The notes beneath the pieces are model-generated. The model did no database searches and had not been told where the DNA came from. It was given only the letters and a program-made list of their open reading frames with translations. DNA of 36,199 bases. Origin: Clostridium thermobutyricum. GTDB taxonomy: Bacteria; Bacillota; Clostridia; Ch29. Of the stretch, positions 25,006-32,829 are shown in pieces. How positions within the stretch are numbered: position 1 is the stretch's first letter; the number at the start of each line of letters is the position of its first letter. Position numbers and translations under genes: made by a program. The stretch covers positions 1 to 36,199 of the forward strand of contig JAENYD010000023.1 in assembly GCA_016842005.1 (NCBI GenBank). Direction: 5' to 3'.

Positions 25006-25449
25006 ATGAATTTTTTTTCCCAGCTGATACATAATAAAATTTTGATGATATCTTTTGTTTCCTGGTCCATCGCCCAGTTTTTGAAAGTGAGCCTTTCGCT
25101 GGTAAAAACAAAACGGTTCGATTTTGAAAGACTGGTGGGAGCTGGAGGCATGCCCAGTTCTCACTCTGCTTTTGTTATGGCACTGTCCACTTCTGTAGGG
25201 AAGATATATGGATGGGCATCGCCGCTTTTTGCCATGGCCATTGCCTTTGCCCTGGTAGTCATGTACGATGCAGCCGGTGTTAGAAGAGCTTCAGGAAAGC
25301 AAGCGGAGATTCTGAATATTATCATCAAAGATGTTATCGAGCATAAAGGATTAAAAGAAGAAAGATTGAAGGAGCTAATAGGGCATACACCCATTGAGGT
25401 TTTTGTAGGGGGTCTTTTAGGGATTATTATAGCAAATATACTGGTTTAA
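25006..25449 (+). CDS. Divergent PAP2-family membrane protein (YuiD-like)
   Basis: The 147-residue membrane protein has GGMPSSHSAFVMAL, the PAP2-type histidine motif, and MYDAAGVRRASGKQAEILN, both hallmarks of the divergent PAP2 (YuiD) family. About three hydrophobic helices are seen. These proteins are thought to be lipid phosphatases or related, with no firm substrate. The ATG lies four bases after the ispA stop. The OLE promoter starts seven bases after its stop codon. Confidence 0.9.
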   Translation: MNFFSQLIHNKILMISFVSWSIAQFLKVSLSLVKTKRFDFERLVGAGGMPSSHSAFVMALSTSVGKIYGWASPLFAMAIAFALVVMYDAAGVRRASGKQAEILNIIIKDVIEHKGLKEERLKELIGHTPIEVFVGGLLGIIIANILV

Positions 25450-25455
25450 TCCCGT

Positions 25456-25484
25456 TTGAAGGTACATTTTTATCATGGTATAAT
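25456..25484 (+). promoter_or_regulatory. Promoter of the OLE RNA
   Basis: TTGAAG (25456-25461), a 17-base spacer and TATAAT (25479-25484), with the extended TGG just before the -10. This is one of the best promoter matches in the window. Transcription should begin at about 25490-25492, right where the OLE RNA homology starts. Confidence 0.8.
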
Positions 25485-25489
25485 AAACT

Positions 25490-26083
25490 CTGAGATGGTG
25501 GTGCAGTATTCTAGTCGGTATTTTTTGCTTCTAAAGACGGGGCTAAAAATCCGTTAAAGGGCACATCGATGAAGTTCTTTGGGTCGGCTGCTGACGCCCA
25601 GTCGGGGGTCGATTCAGGGAGTAAGGAGATGGGGGCGATCTGCAACGGCATGCGGGCGTGGACCCTCACTCTGCGGAGACCTGGAGCATTCTGTGTTTCA
25701 GGATAAACCTGCAGCCTTAAAAGCTGCAGCGTAGCCTGCCTTGAGTGGAACGGGTGGAAGATTGACAGGTGAATTCCGAAGGGCCCTTTGGATGAAGCTA
25801 TTGCTTTCGAAACCCTTTCTGCAAAAGAGGCTAAGAAGCAGAAAATGCTGTCGAGGAAAACTCCTAGACTGTTCCGCAGGGAAACATACAGGGGATTAAA
25901 GTGCGGACTTAGTGGTAATCCAGCCCTGCCAGTGGTGACACGGCAGAAACATGCTTAAAGGGGAACCGCTGTTCCGGTGACGGGGTAGTGTATGTTTGGG
26001 AAAGCCTGCTGGACCTATGCCGCAAAATTAACCCGATATGTTACCACCAGAACATGTTACGGCTGATAGCAAAGGCTATCAGC
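25490..26083 (+). ncRNA. ole: OLE RNA (ornate, large, extremophilic)
   Basis: About 594 bases of structured, non-coding sequence lie between ispA/the PAP2 gene and oapA-dxs, the known OLE location. A 7-bp helix joins the ends: TGGTGGT (25496-25502) with ACCACCA (26043-26049). Internal hairpins include CTGCAGC/GCTGCAG (25709-25729), a GNRA-capped stem CTGCC..GTG-GTGA-CAC..GGCAG (25926-25946) and GGAAC/GTTCC (25962-25975). Established work shows OLE RNA is abundant, binds the membrane protein OapA and localises to membranes; in Halalkalibacterium halodurans its loss causes sensitivity to short alcohols, cold and raised Mg2+. The extra partners OapB and OapC are not encoded here. The 5' end is estimated from the promoter and the 3' end from the terminator. 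Confidence 0.94.
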
Positions 26084-26089
26084 TTTATT
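26062..26089 (+). terminator. Intrinsic terminator at the OLE RNA 3' end
   Basis: GCTGATAGC (26062-26070) pairs perfectly with GCTATCAGC (26075-26083) around an AAAG loop, followed by TTTATTTTATTTT. The T tract has single A interruptions, so some read-through into oapA is plausible. Confidence 0.85.
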
Positions 26090-26102
26090 TTATTTTCCTT
26101 TA

Positions 26103-26111
26103 TGCTATAAT
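26103..26111 (+). promoter_or_regulatory. Possible extended -10 promoter for oapA-dxs
   Basis: TGCTATAAT has the TGn extension plus a consensus -10 (26106-26111), between the OLE terminator and oapA. No usable -35 is seen because the region upstream is the terminator T tract. Confidence 0.45.
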
Positions 26112-26176
26112 TTACTTGTATGCTTTTAATACTAGGGATAGTGCGGTTGATTTAATGCAAAACGGGGGAGAATATT

Positions 26177-26773
26177 TTGAAGAAAAAGGAGAATTCAGGT
26201 AGAAGAACTTCCAGAAGGTGGATATTGTTAATCACGGTATTGACCTTTGCGGTGGCTTTAGCGATCAGTTTCCTGTCTGAGACCGTGGTGAGAAATCTGA
26301 ACATTGTCTCTGCCTTTGTAATACTAATAATTATTATTCTTATCGGTATAGTATTTGACATAATCGGTATAGCAGTGGCGGCATCCAGCAATAAACCGTT
26401 GAATGCAATGGCTGCCCAGAAAATACCGGGGGCCCGCGAAGCGGTTTTCTTACATAAGAATGCGGGAATAGTCTCAAATATATGTAATGACGTTATAGGG
26501 GATATATGCGGGATAGTGAGCGGAGCGGCAGGGGCGGTCATAGTCTCCAGGTTTATATTGATTTGCCCGTTGTTAAAGGCTGTTACTCTGGGGATTTTTG
26601 TAAGCAGCGCCATTGCAGCCATGACGGTGGGGGGAAAGGCGCTAGGCAAGAATTTTGCCATTAAAAACGCCAGTGATATTGCTTTCAAGGTAGGGAGACT
26701 GCTCAGCCTATTTCATGCCAAAACCGGGCTGAAACTGATGGATGTGCATAAAAAAAACGGCAGAAAGCGGTGA
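26177..26773 (+). CDS. oapA: OLE-associated membrane protein OapA
   Basis: A 198-residue integral membrane protein directly downstream of the OLE RNA. It has a basic N-terminus (KKK, RR, SRR), hydrophobic helices at about 15-34, 42-69, 105-128 and 132-152, and a basic tail KKNGRKR. Between helices two and three, SNKPLNAMAAQKIPGAREAV and the IVSNICNDVIGDI segment recall DUF21/CNNM-type transporter modules. OapA binds OLE RNA and brings it to the membrane in studied species. The start is TTG 26177 with GGGGGAG upstream. The stop lies six bases before the dxs start. Confidence 0.92.
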   Translation: MKKKENSGRRTSRRWILLITVLTFAVALAISFLSETVVRNLNIVSAFVILIIIILIGIVFDIIGIAVAASSNKPLNAMAAQKIPGAREAVFLHKNAGIVSNICNDVIGDICGIVSGAAGAVIVSRFILICPLLKAVTLGIFVSSAIAAMTVGGKALGKNFAIKNASDIAFKVGRLLSLFHAKTGLKLMDVHKKNGRKR

Positions 26774-26779
26774 AATATA

Positions 26780-28672
26780 TTGTATCATATACTGGATAAA
26801 ATTGAAGGGCCTGAAGATGTGAAAAAGCTGAACGATATACAGCAGAAAATACTTGCCAGCGAAATCCGGCAAGCCCTGATAGAAAACATCTCCAAAACCG
26901 GAGGACATCTTGCCTCAAATCTTGGAGTGGTAGAGCTTACCATAGCTATCCACAGCACATATTCAAGTCCCTGGGACAAGATTATCTGGGATGTAGGTCA
27001 TCAATCCTATGTCCACAAAATCCTGACAGGCAGGCTGGACAGGTTTTCCACCATAAGACAGTATAACGGGTTGAGCGGGTTCCCCAAGATGCAGGAAAGC
27101 CCTCATGACGCTTTTGGTACAGGGCACAGCAGCACTTCAATATCCACTGCCCTCGGGATAGCGGTGGCAAGGGATATGGAGGGAAAAGATTTTTCTGTAG
27201 TGGCTGTTATAGGGGACGGGGCCCTTTCCGGAGGGATGGCCTTTGAAGCCCTGAATCATGCAGGACATCTCGGGACCAATCTTACCGTGATACTTAATGA
27301 AAACGAAATGTCCATAGCAAAAAACGTGGGAAGTCTTGCGAGGTACCTGAGCCGGTTGAGGACAGACCCTACATACTCAAAACTGAAAGGGGACATTGAA
27401 AATATATTAAAAAAGATACCCGGCATCGGACAGAGTGTTGCCAAAGTAGCGGAAAAAGCAAAGGACAGCATCAAGTATTTTCTAGTACCCAGTATGTTTT
27501 TTGAAGAGTTGGGATTTACATATCTTGGACCTGTGGATGGGCATGATATTGCCATACTGAAGGATGTACTGTTCAGGGCAAAAAATCTTAAAGGACCGGT
27601 TTTAATCCATGTGGTGACCAAAAAGGGCAAAGGGTATAATCCTGCTGTAACCAACCCCGACAAATATCACGGTGTTGGTCCCTTTGACATAGTTTCAGGG
27701 AAAATAATCCAGAAACCCCAACGACAGACCTTTTCGTCGGCCTTTGGTGAAATAATGGTGGAACTGGCCGAGGAAGAGCCAAAACTGGTGGCAATAACCG
27801 CTGCCATGGCATCAGGTACCGGGCTGAGCCGGTTTGCAAAAACTTATCCGGGAAGATTCTTTGATGTGGCAATTGCAGAACAGCATGCCGTAACTTTTGC
27901 CGCCGGTATGGCGACTATTGGCTTCAAGCCGGTGTTTGCGGTTTATTCCACTTTTTTGCAGAGGGCTTACGACCAGGTTATACATGATGTATGCCTGCAA
28001 AATCTGCCCATTGTACTGGCAGTTGACCGTGCGGGGATAGTAGGCGAAGACGGACCCACCCATCACGGTGTCTTTGATATATCCTATCTCAGGCAAATAC
28101 CCAATATTCAGATACTCGCCCCCTCCGGCTGCAGTGAATTGAAAGCCATGATGCGGTATGCGGTTAATTGTGACGGCCCGGTAGCGATACGGTATCCCAG
28201 GGGGGAGGACGAGGAAAAACCGGTTGCGTACAGAGGAACGGTGCCTATAAGCAAAGGTGTTTCTGAGGTGTTGAAGGAAGGCAGTCATCTGTACATCCTG
28301 GCTGTGGGCAACATGGTTCCCAGGTCGTGCAGAGTGGCTGAAAAGCTGAAAGATACAGGTATAGATGCGGGAGTAGTGAACGTGAGGTTTGTAAAACCTC
28401 TGGATACCGAACTGATAAGCAGGATAGCGGTTAAAACCGGCAAACTGGTTGTTGTTGAGGACAATGTCGTGTCAGGAGGCTTCGGAAGCTCCCTGCTTGA
28501 ATATATAAGTGAGGCAGACCTGCCTTTAAAGGTGAAGATACTGGGATTCCCGGATGAATTTGTATCCCACGGTGATACCTGCAGCCTTTACAGGGAATAT
28601 GGTCTTGATGAAGAAGGGATACTGGAAAGAGTAGCGGGATTTGCCGCAGAAGGGGGAAGGGCTGTTGGCTAG
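26780..28672 (+). CDS. dxs: 1-deoxy-D-xylulose-5-phosphate synthase
   Basis: This thiamine diphosphate enzyme (630 residues) condenses pyruvate and glyceraldehyde 3-phosphate, the first step of the MEP isoprenoid pathway. Visible motifs are SNLGVVELTIAIH, WDVGHQSYVHKILTGR, the ThDP-binding GDGALSGGMAFEALN...NENEMSI, GPVDGHD, AEQHAVTFAAGMA and DRAGIVGEDGPTHHG. The start is TTG 26780. It pairs functionally with ispA on the other side of the OLE RNA. Its last codons overlap tlyA. Confidence 0.96.
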   Translation: MYHILDKIEGPEDVKKLNDIQQKILASEIRQALIENISKTGGHLASNLGVVELTIAIHSTYSSPWDKIIWDVGHQSYVHKILTGRLDRFSTIRQYNGLSGFPKMQESPHDAFGTGHSSTSISTALGIAVARDMEGKDFSVVAVIGDGALSGGMAFEALNHAGHLGTNLTVILNENEMSIAKNVGSLARYLSRLRTDPTYSKLKGDIENILKKIPGIGQSVAKVAEKAKDSIKYFLVPSMFFEELGFTYLGPVDGHDIAILKDVLFRAKNLKGPVLIHVVTKKGKGYNPAVTNPDKYHGVGPFDIVSGKIIQKPQRQTFSSAFGEIMVELAEEEPKLVAITAAMASGTGLSRFAKTYPGRFFDVAIAEQHAVTFAAGMATIGFKPVFAVYSTFLQRAYDQVIHDVCLQNLPIVLAVDRAGIVGEDGPTHHGVFDISYLRQIPNIQILAPSGCSELKAMMRYAVNCDGPVAIRYPRGEDEEKPVAYRGTVPISKGVSEVLKEGSHLYILAVGNMVPRSCRVAEKLKDTGIDAGVVNVRFVKPLDTELISRIAVKTGKLVVVEDNVVSGGFGSSLLEYISEADLPLKVKILGFPDEFVSHGDTCSLYREYGLDEEGILERVAGFAAEGGRAVG

Positions 28673-29489
28673 CAGGAAGGAGAGGCTGGATGTCCTCCTT
28701 GTAGAGAGGGGGCTGTCGGTCAGCAGGGAAAGGGCTAAAAGGTCCATTATGGCCGGCACCGTCTTTGTTGACGGTACCAGGGTTGATAAGGCGGGGACAA
28801 AAGTTGGAACGGACAGCGAGATTATTGTGAAAGAAGACCCGGTACCGTATGTGGGAAGGGGAGGCCTCAAGCTGGAAAAGGCCCTGGATTACTTTGGGAT
28901 AGATGTGTCCGGGAAAAAAGCTGTGGATGCAGGGGCGTCAACCGGCGGCTTCACCGACTGTATGCTTGGCAGAGGAGCTGTCAAGGTTTATGCCATTGAC
29001 GTGGGGTACGGGCAGCTGGACTGGAAGCTGAGGAAAGACCCCAGGGTTGTGGTGATGGAGCGTACCAATATCAGATATGTGAAGCCGGAAGACATAGAGG
29101 AAAGGTGTGATATAGCCGTAATAGACGTGGCATTTATATCGCTGACCCTTGTACTTCCGCCTGTTAATGCGTTACTGACCCATGACGGTGAGATTGTTGC
29201 GCTGATTAAGCCGCAGTTTGAAGCAGGCAGGGAAAAGGTTGGGAAAAAGGGTATTATCAGAGACCCGGAAGTTCACCGGGAAGTAATAAAAAAAGTAGCG
29301 GATTTTATGCTGGAGATGGGGTTACGGGTTAAGGGGGTTACCTTTTCGCCTATTACCGGAGCAGACGGCAATATTGAGTATTTCATATACGGGGCAAAGG
29401 GCAATGAAGATTTTAAGATGCCCGGGGATATGGATAGTATTATACTGCAGGTAGTGTTCGAGGCCCATAATACTCTCAAGCAGTTATGA
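28665..29489 (+). CDS. tlyA: TlyA-family rRNA 2'-O-methyltransferase (S4 and FtsJ domains)
   Basis: A 274-residue protein: an N-terminal S4 RNA-binding domain (RLDVLLVERGLSVSRERAKR, residues about 5-65), then a Rossmann methyltransferase with VDAGASTGGFTDCML as SAM motif I, DVAFISLT, and the catalytic lysine region LIKPQFEAGRE. In mycobacteria TlyA methylates 16S and 23S rRNA; in Clostridia the target is inferred. TTG 28665 overlaps the dxs stop and has GGGGGAAGGG upstream. Confidence 0.93.
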   Translation: MASRKERLDVLLVERGLSVSRERAKRSIMAGTVFVDGTRVDKAGTKVGTDSEIIVKEDPVPYVGRGGLKLEKALDYFGIDVSGKKAVDAGASTGGFTDCMLGRGAVKVYAIDVGYGQLDWKLRKDPRVVVMERTNIRYVKPEDIEERCDIAVIDVAFISLTLVLPPVNALLTHDGEIVALIKPQFEAGREKVGKKGIIRDPEVHREVIKKVADFMLEMGLRVKGVTFSPITGADGNIEYFIYGAKGNEDFKMPGDMDSIILQVVFEAHNTLKQL

Positions 29490-29546
29490 AGGAAATAGGA
29501 AATTATTGTAGAATAGTAAGCTGTATAGGAGGAAAGAAAGATTCTT

Positions 29547-30437
29547 ATGGAAAACTCAACCATTGATTTCGGAAAGGTGGGCATTATACCCAATCTGAAC
29601 AAGGAAGACAGCGTGGATATTGCATGCAAACTGATTGAGTGGCTGGAGAAAAAGGATGTCCGGGTATATCTCAATGAAATTACTGCAAATGCGGTCAAGA
29701 GACCTGATCTGGCCTTCCGTACCGCCGATATTTACAGGAATGTTGATTTTGTAATAGTTTTGGGCGGAGATGGGACTCTTTTGTCTGTCGCCCGGCAGGT
29801 TGCATGGTATAATACTCCCATCCTGGGGGTTAATCTGGGTCATCTGGGATTCCTGACCGAGCTGGAGACCGATAATATATATGCCGGCCTGGAAAAAATT
29901 CAAAAGGGGGAGTATGTTGTTGAGAAGCGGATGATGCTTGAAGCCAATGTAATAAAGGATAATATGATTTCGGAGACTTTTTGTGCCCTGAACGATGTGG
30001 TGATAACAAAGGGTTCCTTCTCAAGAATAATACACCTGAAGACCTATGTGGACAACCATTATGTGGAGACATATTTAGCCGATGGTCTGATAGTTTCCAG
30101 TCCCACAGGGTCTACCGCCTATTCCCTCTCCGCGGGAGGACCTATTCTAAGCCCCGAAGTAAACGGAATGGTTATTACTCCCATAAGTCCCCACAGCCTT
30201 CATTCCCGGTCTATAGTAATATCCAGCCGGGAGCAGGTAAAGGTAGAAATTGTCGGGGACCAGAACGATGTAATGCTGACTATTGACGGTCAGCACGGGT
30301 ATAAACTTAAAGTGGGAGATATTATACATATAAGGCAGGCTGAAGCTGCAGCCAATCTCATAAAACAAAAAGACAGGAATTTTTATGAAATTCTGAGGAC
30401 CAAACTGAATGAGCGTTTGCAGGAAGTGAAAAGATGA
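29547..30437 (+). CDS. nadK: NAD kinase
   Basis: A 296-residue NAD kinase that makes NADP+ from NAD+. The GGDGTLL motif is near residue 72, the NE/D-type segment follows, and SPTGSTAYSLSAGGPI forms the second signature near residue 182. AGGAGGAAAG precedes the ATG. The order tlyA-nadK-argR-recN is widely conserved in Firmicutes. Confidence 0.95.
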   Translation: MENSTIDFGKVGIIPNLNKEDSVDIACKLIEWLEKKDVRVYLNEITANAVKRPDLAFRTADIYRNVDFVIVLGGDGTLLSVARQVAWYNTPILGVNLGHLGFLTELETDNIYAGLEKIQKGEYVVEKRMMLEANVIKDNMISETFCALNDVVITKGSFSRIIHLKTYVDNHYVETYLADGLIVSSPTGSTAYSLSAGGPILSPEVNGMVITPISPHSLHSRSIVISSREQVKVEIVGDQNDVMLTIDGQHGYKLKVGDIIHIRQAEAAANLIKQKDRNFYEILRTKLNERLQEVKR

Positions 30438-30456
30438 GGAGGGAGGCTATACGCCC

Positions 30457-30906
30457 ATGAAAATTGCCCGGCATTCCAAAATCCTGGAGATAATTGAGAA
30501 TAATGAGGTGGAGACCCAGGAAGAACTTGCGGAAGAACTGAGAAAGAGCGGTTTTAACATCACCCAGGCTACCGTGTCAAGAGATATTAAAGAATTGAGA
30601 CTTATCAAAACCCTGAGTGAAAGTGGAAAGTATAAATACGCCACAATCAGACCCCAGGGCTCTGAACTGGTGGACAAGCATGTAAAGGTTTTTACCGAAG
30701 CCGTGTTAAGTATTGACTATGCATCAAACATTATTGTGGTGAAGACTATACCCGGAGCGGCCCAGGGGGCTGCTGCCGCTGTAGATGCTATGAATCTGGG
30801 GGAAATAGTGGGAAGCATAGCAGGAGACGATACTATTTTTGCGGTTGCAAGAAGTGAAAAAAAAGCCATTGAAATGGTAGAGAAGTTCAGGAAGCTTGTA
30901 GAATAA
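30457..30906 (+). CDS. argR: Arginine repressor ArgR/AhrC
   Basis: A 149-residue protein: N-terminal winged helix (KILEIIENNEVETQEELAEEL, with the recognition segment NITQATVSRDIKEL) and a C-terminal hexamerisation/arginine-binding domain with GAAQGAAAAVDAM and GSIAGDDTIF. It represses arginine biosynthesis genes in response to arginine. No clear ARG box was found beside it. It lies 19 bases after nadK. Confidence 0.95.
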   Translation: MKIARHSKILEIIENNEVETQEELAEELRKSGFNITQATVSRDIKELRLIKTLSESGKYKYATIRPQGSELVDKHVKVFTEAVLSIDYASNIIVVKTIPGAAQGAAAAVDAMNLGEIVGSIAGDDTIFAVARSEKKAIEMVEKFRKLVE

Positions 30907-30923
30907 AAGGGGGTTAATATTAA

Positions 30924-32624
30924 ATGCTATTAGAGCTGAGCATTTCGGATTTTGCTCTGATAGACAGTCTTTCCATATCTCTTTCCGGAGGCCTGAACAT
31001 ACTGACCGGTGAAACCGGTGCCGGAAAATCCATAATCATAGATGCCGTTAATATTGTTCTCGGGGAAAGGGCTGAAAAGGATATAATCCGGACAGGGGCA
31101 GACAGGGCTGTAATTGAGACCCTGTTCGACTGCACCGGAATAGAAGGGGTGACAGAGCTGCTTTCCCAGATGGAAATTGACCCGGAGGATGACGGAAGGT
31201 TATATTTGAGCAGGGAAATCAAAAGCGGGAGGAGTATCAGCAGGATTAACGGGAGGGCTGTTCCTCTGTCCTGCATAAAAGAGATAAGCAAGCTGCTGAT
31301 AGACATTCACGGACAGCACCAGCACCAATCTCTGCTGGATACCAGAAATCACCTGGAAATTCTGGACCAGTTCGGCGGGCATGACATACTTGAACAGAGG
31401 AAAAAGGTGGAACAACTTTACAGGGAACTGGACAGGTGCAGGAGGCTTCTTGAAAGCATGACCAGGGATGAGATGGAGAGACAGCGGAATATCGACCTGC
31501 TGACATATCAGACCCAGGAGATAGAGCAGGCCGGTATAAGGATAGGTGAAGATGAAGAACTGGGCAGGGTTAAACAAATAATGGCCAATGCCGAGAAAAT
31601 ATATCAGGCTCTGGCCCTCAGCTATCAAATCTTATATGGAGGAGACAGCCAGCCTGTCACCGTGATTGACGGTTTAGACCAAATCATATCCCTTGTTGGG
31701 CCGCTTACAAAAATAGATCCGTCCCTCGAGGAATTCTATAATTCGGTTGATTCTTCCTGTATGCTGCTCAAAGAAGTATCCCGGGATATTCGCAACTATA
31801 TCGACAGGATAGAGTTTGACAAGGAAGAACTGGAACGGGTGGAAGAAAGACTGGACCTTTTGAACAGGCTCAAGAGAAAGTACGGAAATACCATAGAAGA
31901 GATACTGGAATACAGGGATGAGAAAGCTGCAGAACTGGACAGGCTGGTTAACAGTGAGCAGGAGATGAAGGGTCTGGCGGACAGGATTGAGAGGCTGGAG
32001 GCAGAACTGAAAAAAGAATGTGACCTTCTCTCCTCCCTGAGAGAAAACGCATGCAGGCTTCTCGAAGACAATATACTCCACCGTATCAGGAAACTGGGGA
32101 TGGAGAAAGCAGATTTCAAGGTGAAAAAAGATAAGGCAGACAGCTTTACTGCCAGGGGGACGGACGATGTAGAGTTTCTGTTCAGCGCCAATCCGGGAGA
32201 ACCGCTGAAGCCCCTCAGTAAAATAATATCGGGAGGAGAGATGTCCAGGATAATGCTTGCAATAAAAACCAGCCTCGCCCATACCGATAAAATAAGGACC
32301 CTCATATTTGACGAAATAGATGCGGGCATCAGCGGCAGGACGGCGCAGGTTGTGGCTCAGCAGCTGGCGGAGGTATCCCGGAAGCACCAGGTTATCTGCG
32401 TTACCCATTTGCCTCAGATAGCGTCCATGGCTGACCGGCATTACTTGATTAAAAAAGATGAAAACAATGGGCATACCTTTACAACCCTTGAAATGCTGGA
32501 CACGAATGCCAGAGTTGAAGAGATGGCCAGATTGCTGGGAGGAGCCAAAGTAACCGGGGTTACATATGAGCATGCCAGAGAAATGCTTGACATGTCGGAC
32601 AGTTTCAAGAAACATCTGGATTAA
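30924..32624 (+). CDS. recN: DNA repair ATPase RecN
   Basis: A 566-residue SMC-like protein: the Walker A GETGAGKSIIID is near residue 29, followed by the FDCTG strand region, a long coiled coil (about 160-350), the ABC signature ISGGEMSRIMLAIK near 435, Walker B LIFDEIDAGISG near 460, and CVTHLPQIASMADRHY. It gathers broken DNA ends at double-strand breaks. Its TAA stop lies in the first base pairs of the terminator stem that follows. Confidence 0.96.
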   Translation: MLLELSISDFALIDSLSISLSGGLNILTGETGAGKSIIIDAVNIVLGERAEKDIIRTGADRAVIETLFDCTGIEGVTELLSQMEIDPEDDGRLYLSREIKSGRSISRINGRAVPLSCIKEISKLLIDIHGQHQHQSLLDTRNHLEILDQFGGHDILEQRKKVEQLYRELDRCRRLLESMTRDEMERQRNIDLLTYQTQEIEQAGIRIGEDEELGRVKQIMANAEKIYQALALSYQILYGGDSQPVTVIDGLDQIISLVGPLTKIDPSLEEFYNSVDSSCMLLKEVSRDIRNYIDRIEFDKEELERVEERLDLLNRLKRKYGNTIEEILEYRDEKAAELDRLVNSEQEMKGLADRIERLEAELKKECDLLSSLRENACRLLEDNILHRIRKLGMEKADFKVKKDKADSFTARGTDDVEFLFSANPGEPLKPLSKIISGGEMSRIMLAIKTSLAHTDKIRTLIFDEIDAGISGRTAQVVAQQLAEVSRKHQVICVTHLPQIASMADRHYLIKKDENNGHTFTTLEMLDTNARVEEMARLLGGAKVTGVTYEHAREMLDMSDSFKKHLD

Positions 32625-32648
32625 AAGCACTGAAAAAGTGCTTTTTTT
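32623..32648 (+). terminator. Intrinsic terminator after recN
   Basis: AAAAGCAC (32623-32630) pairs with GTGCTTTT (32638-32645) around TGAAAAA, followed by more Ts. The left arm includes the last two bases of the recN stop codon. Confidence 0.85.
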
Positions 32649-32714
32649 ATTCTAAACATGAAAATATGAGAGATAATCTCAGTTTTTCTATAGCATAATT
32701 GCTTTTTGAAAAGG

Positions 32715-32772
32715 TTAAGTTAAAAATATAAATCAACTTAAAAAATCAGGGTTGTCATATGTAATTGACACC
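32715..32772. other. Two dyads in the recN-spoIVB intergenic region
   Basis: TTAAGTT (32715-32721) and AACTTAA (32735-32741) form a perfect 7-bp inverted repeat. A second dyad has TGTCA (32753-32757, counting the bulged T before it) facing TGACACC (32766-32772). The region is AT rich and should hold the spoIVB promoter, but I could not place a sigma-G/F-type promoter with correct spacing. Confidence 0.35.
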
Positions 32773-32829
32773 AGATACAGGAGGGAGATTTAACAAGAGG
32801 AGTTCCGGAGATGAGGAGCGTGATAAGGT

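Noticed and set aside
25490-26083. Protein-coding gene in the OLE region
   Set aside because: No substantial open frame on either strand; many stops, and paired segments fit a structured RNA.
31674-32630. 318-codon open frame on the - strand opposite recN
   Set aside because: A shadow of recN, whose Walker and signature motifs are intact.
32646-32829. Sigma-G/F promoter for spoIVB at CATAATT (32694)
   Set aside because: The -10-like element has no matching -35 at about 15 bases, so the call would be a guess.
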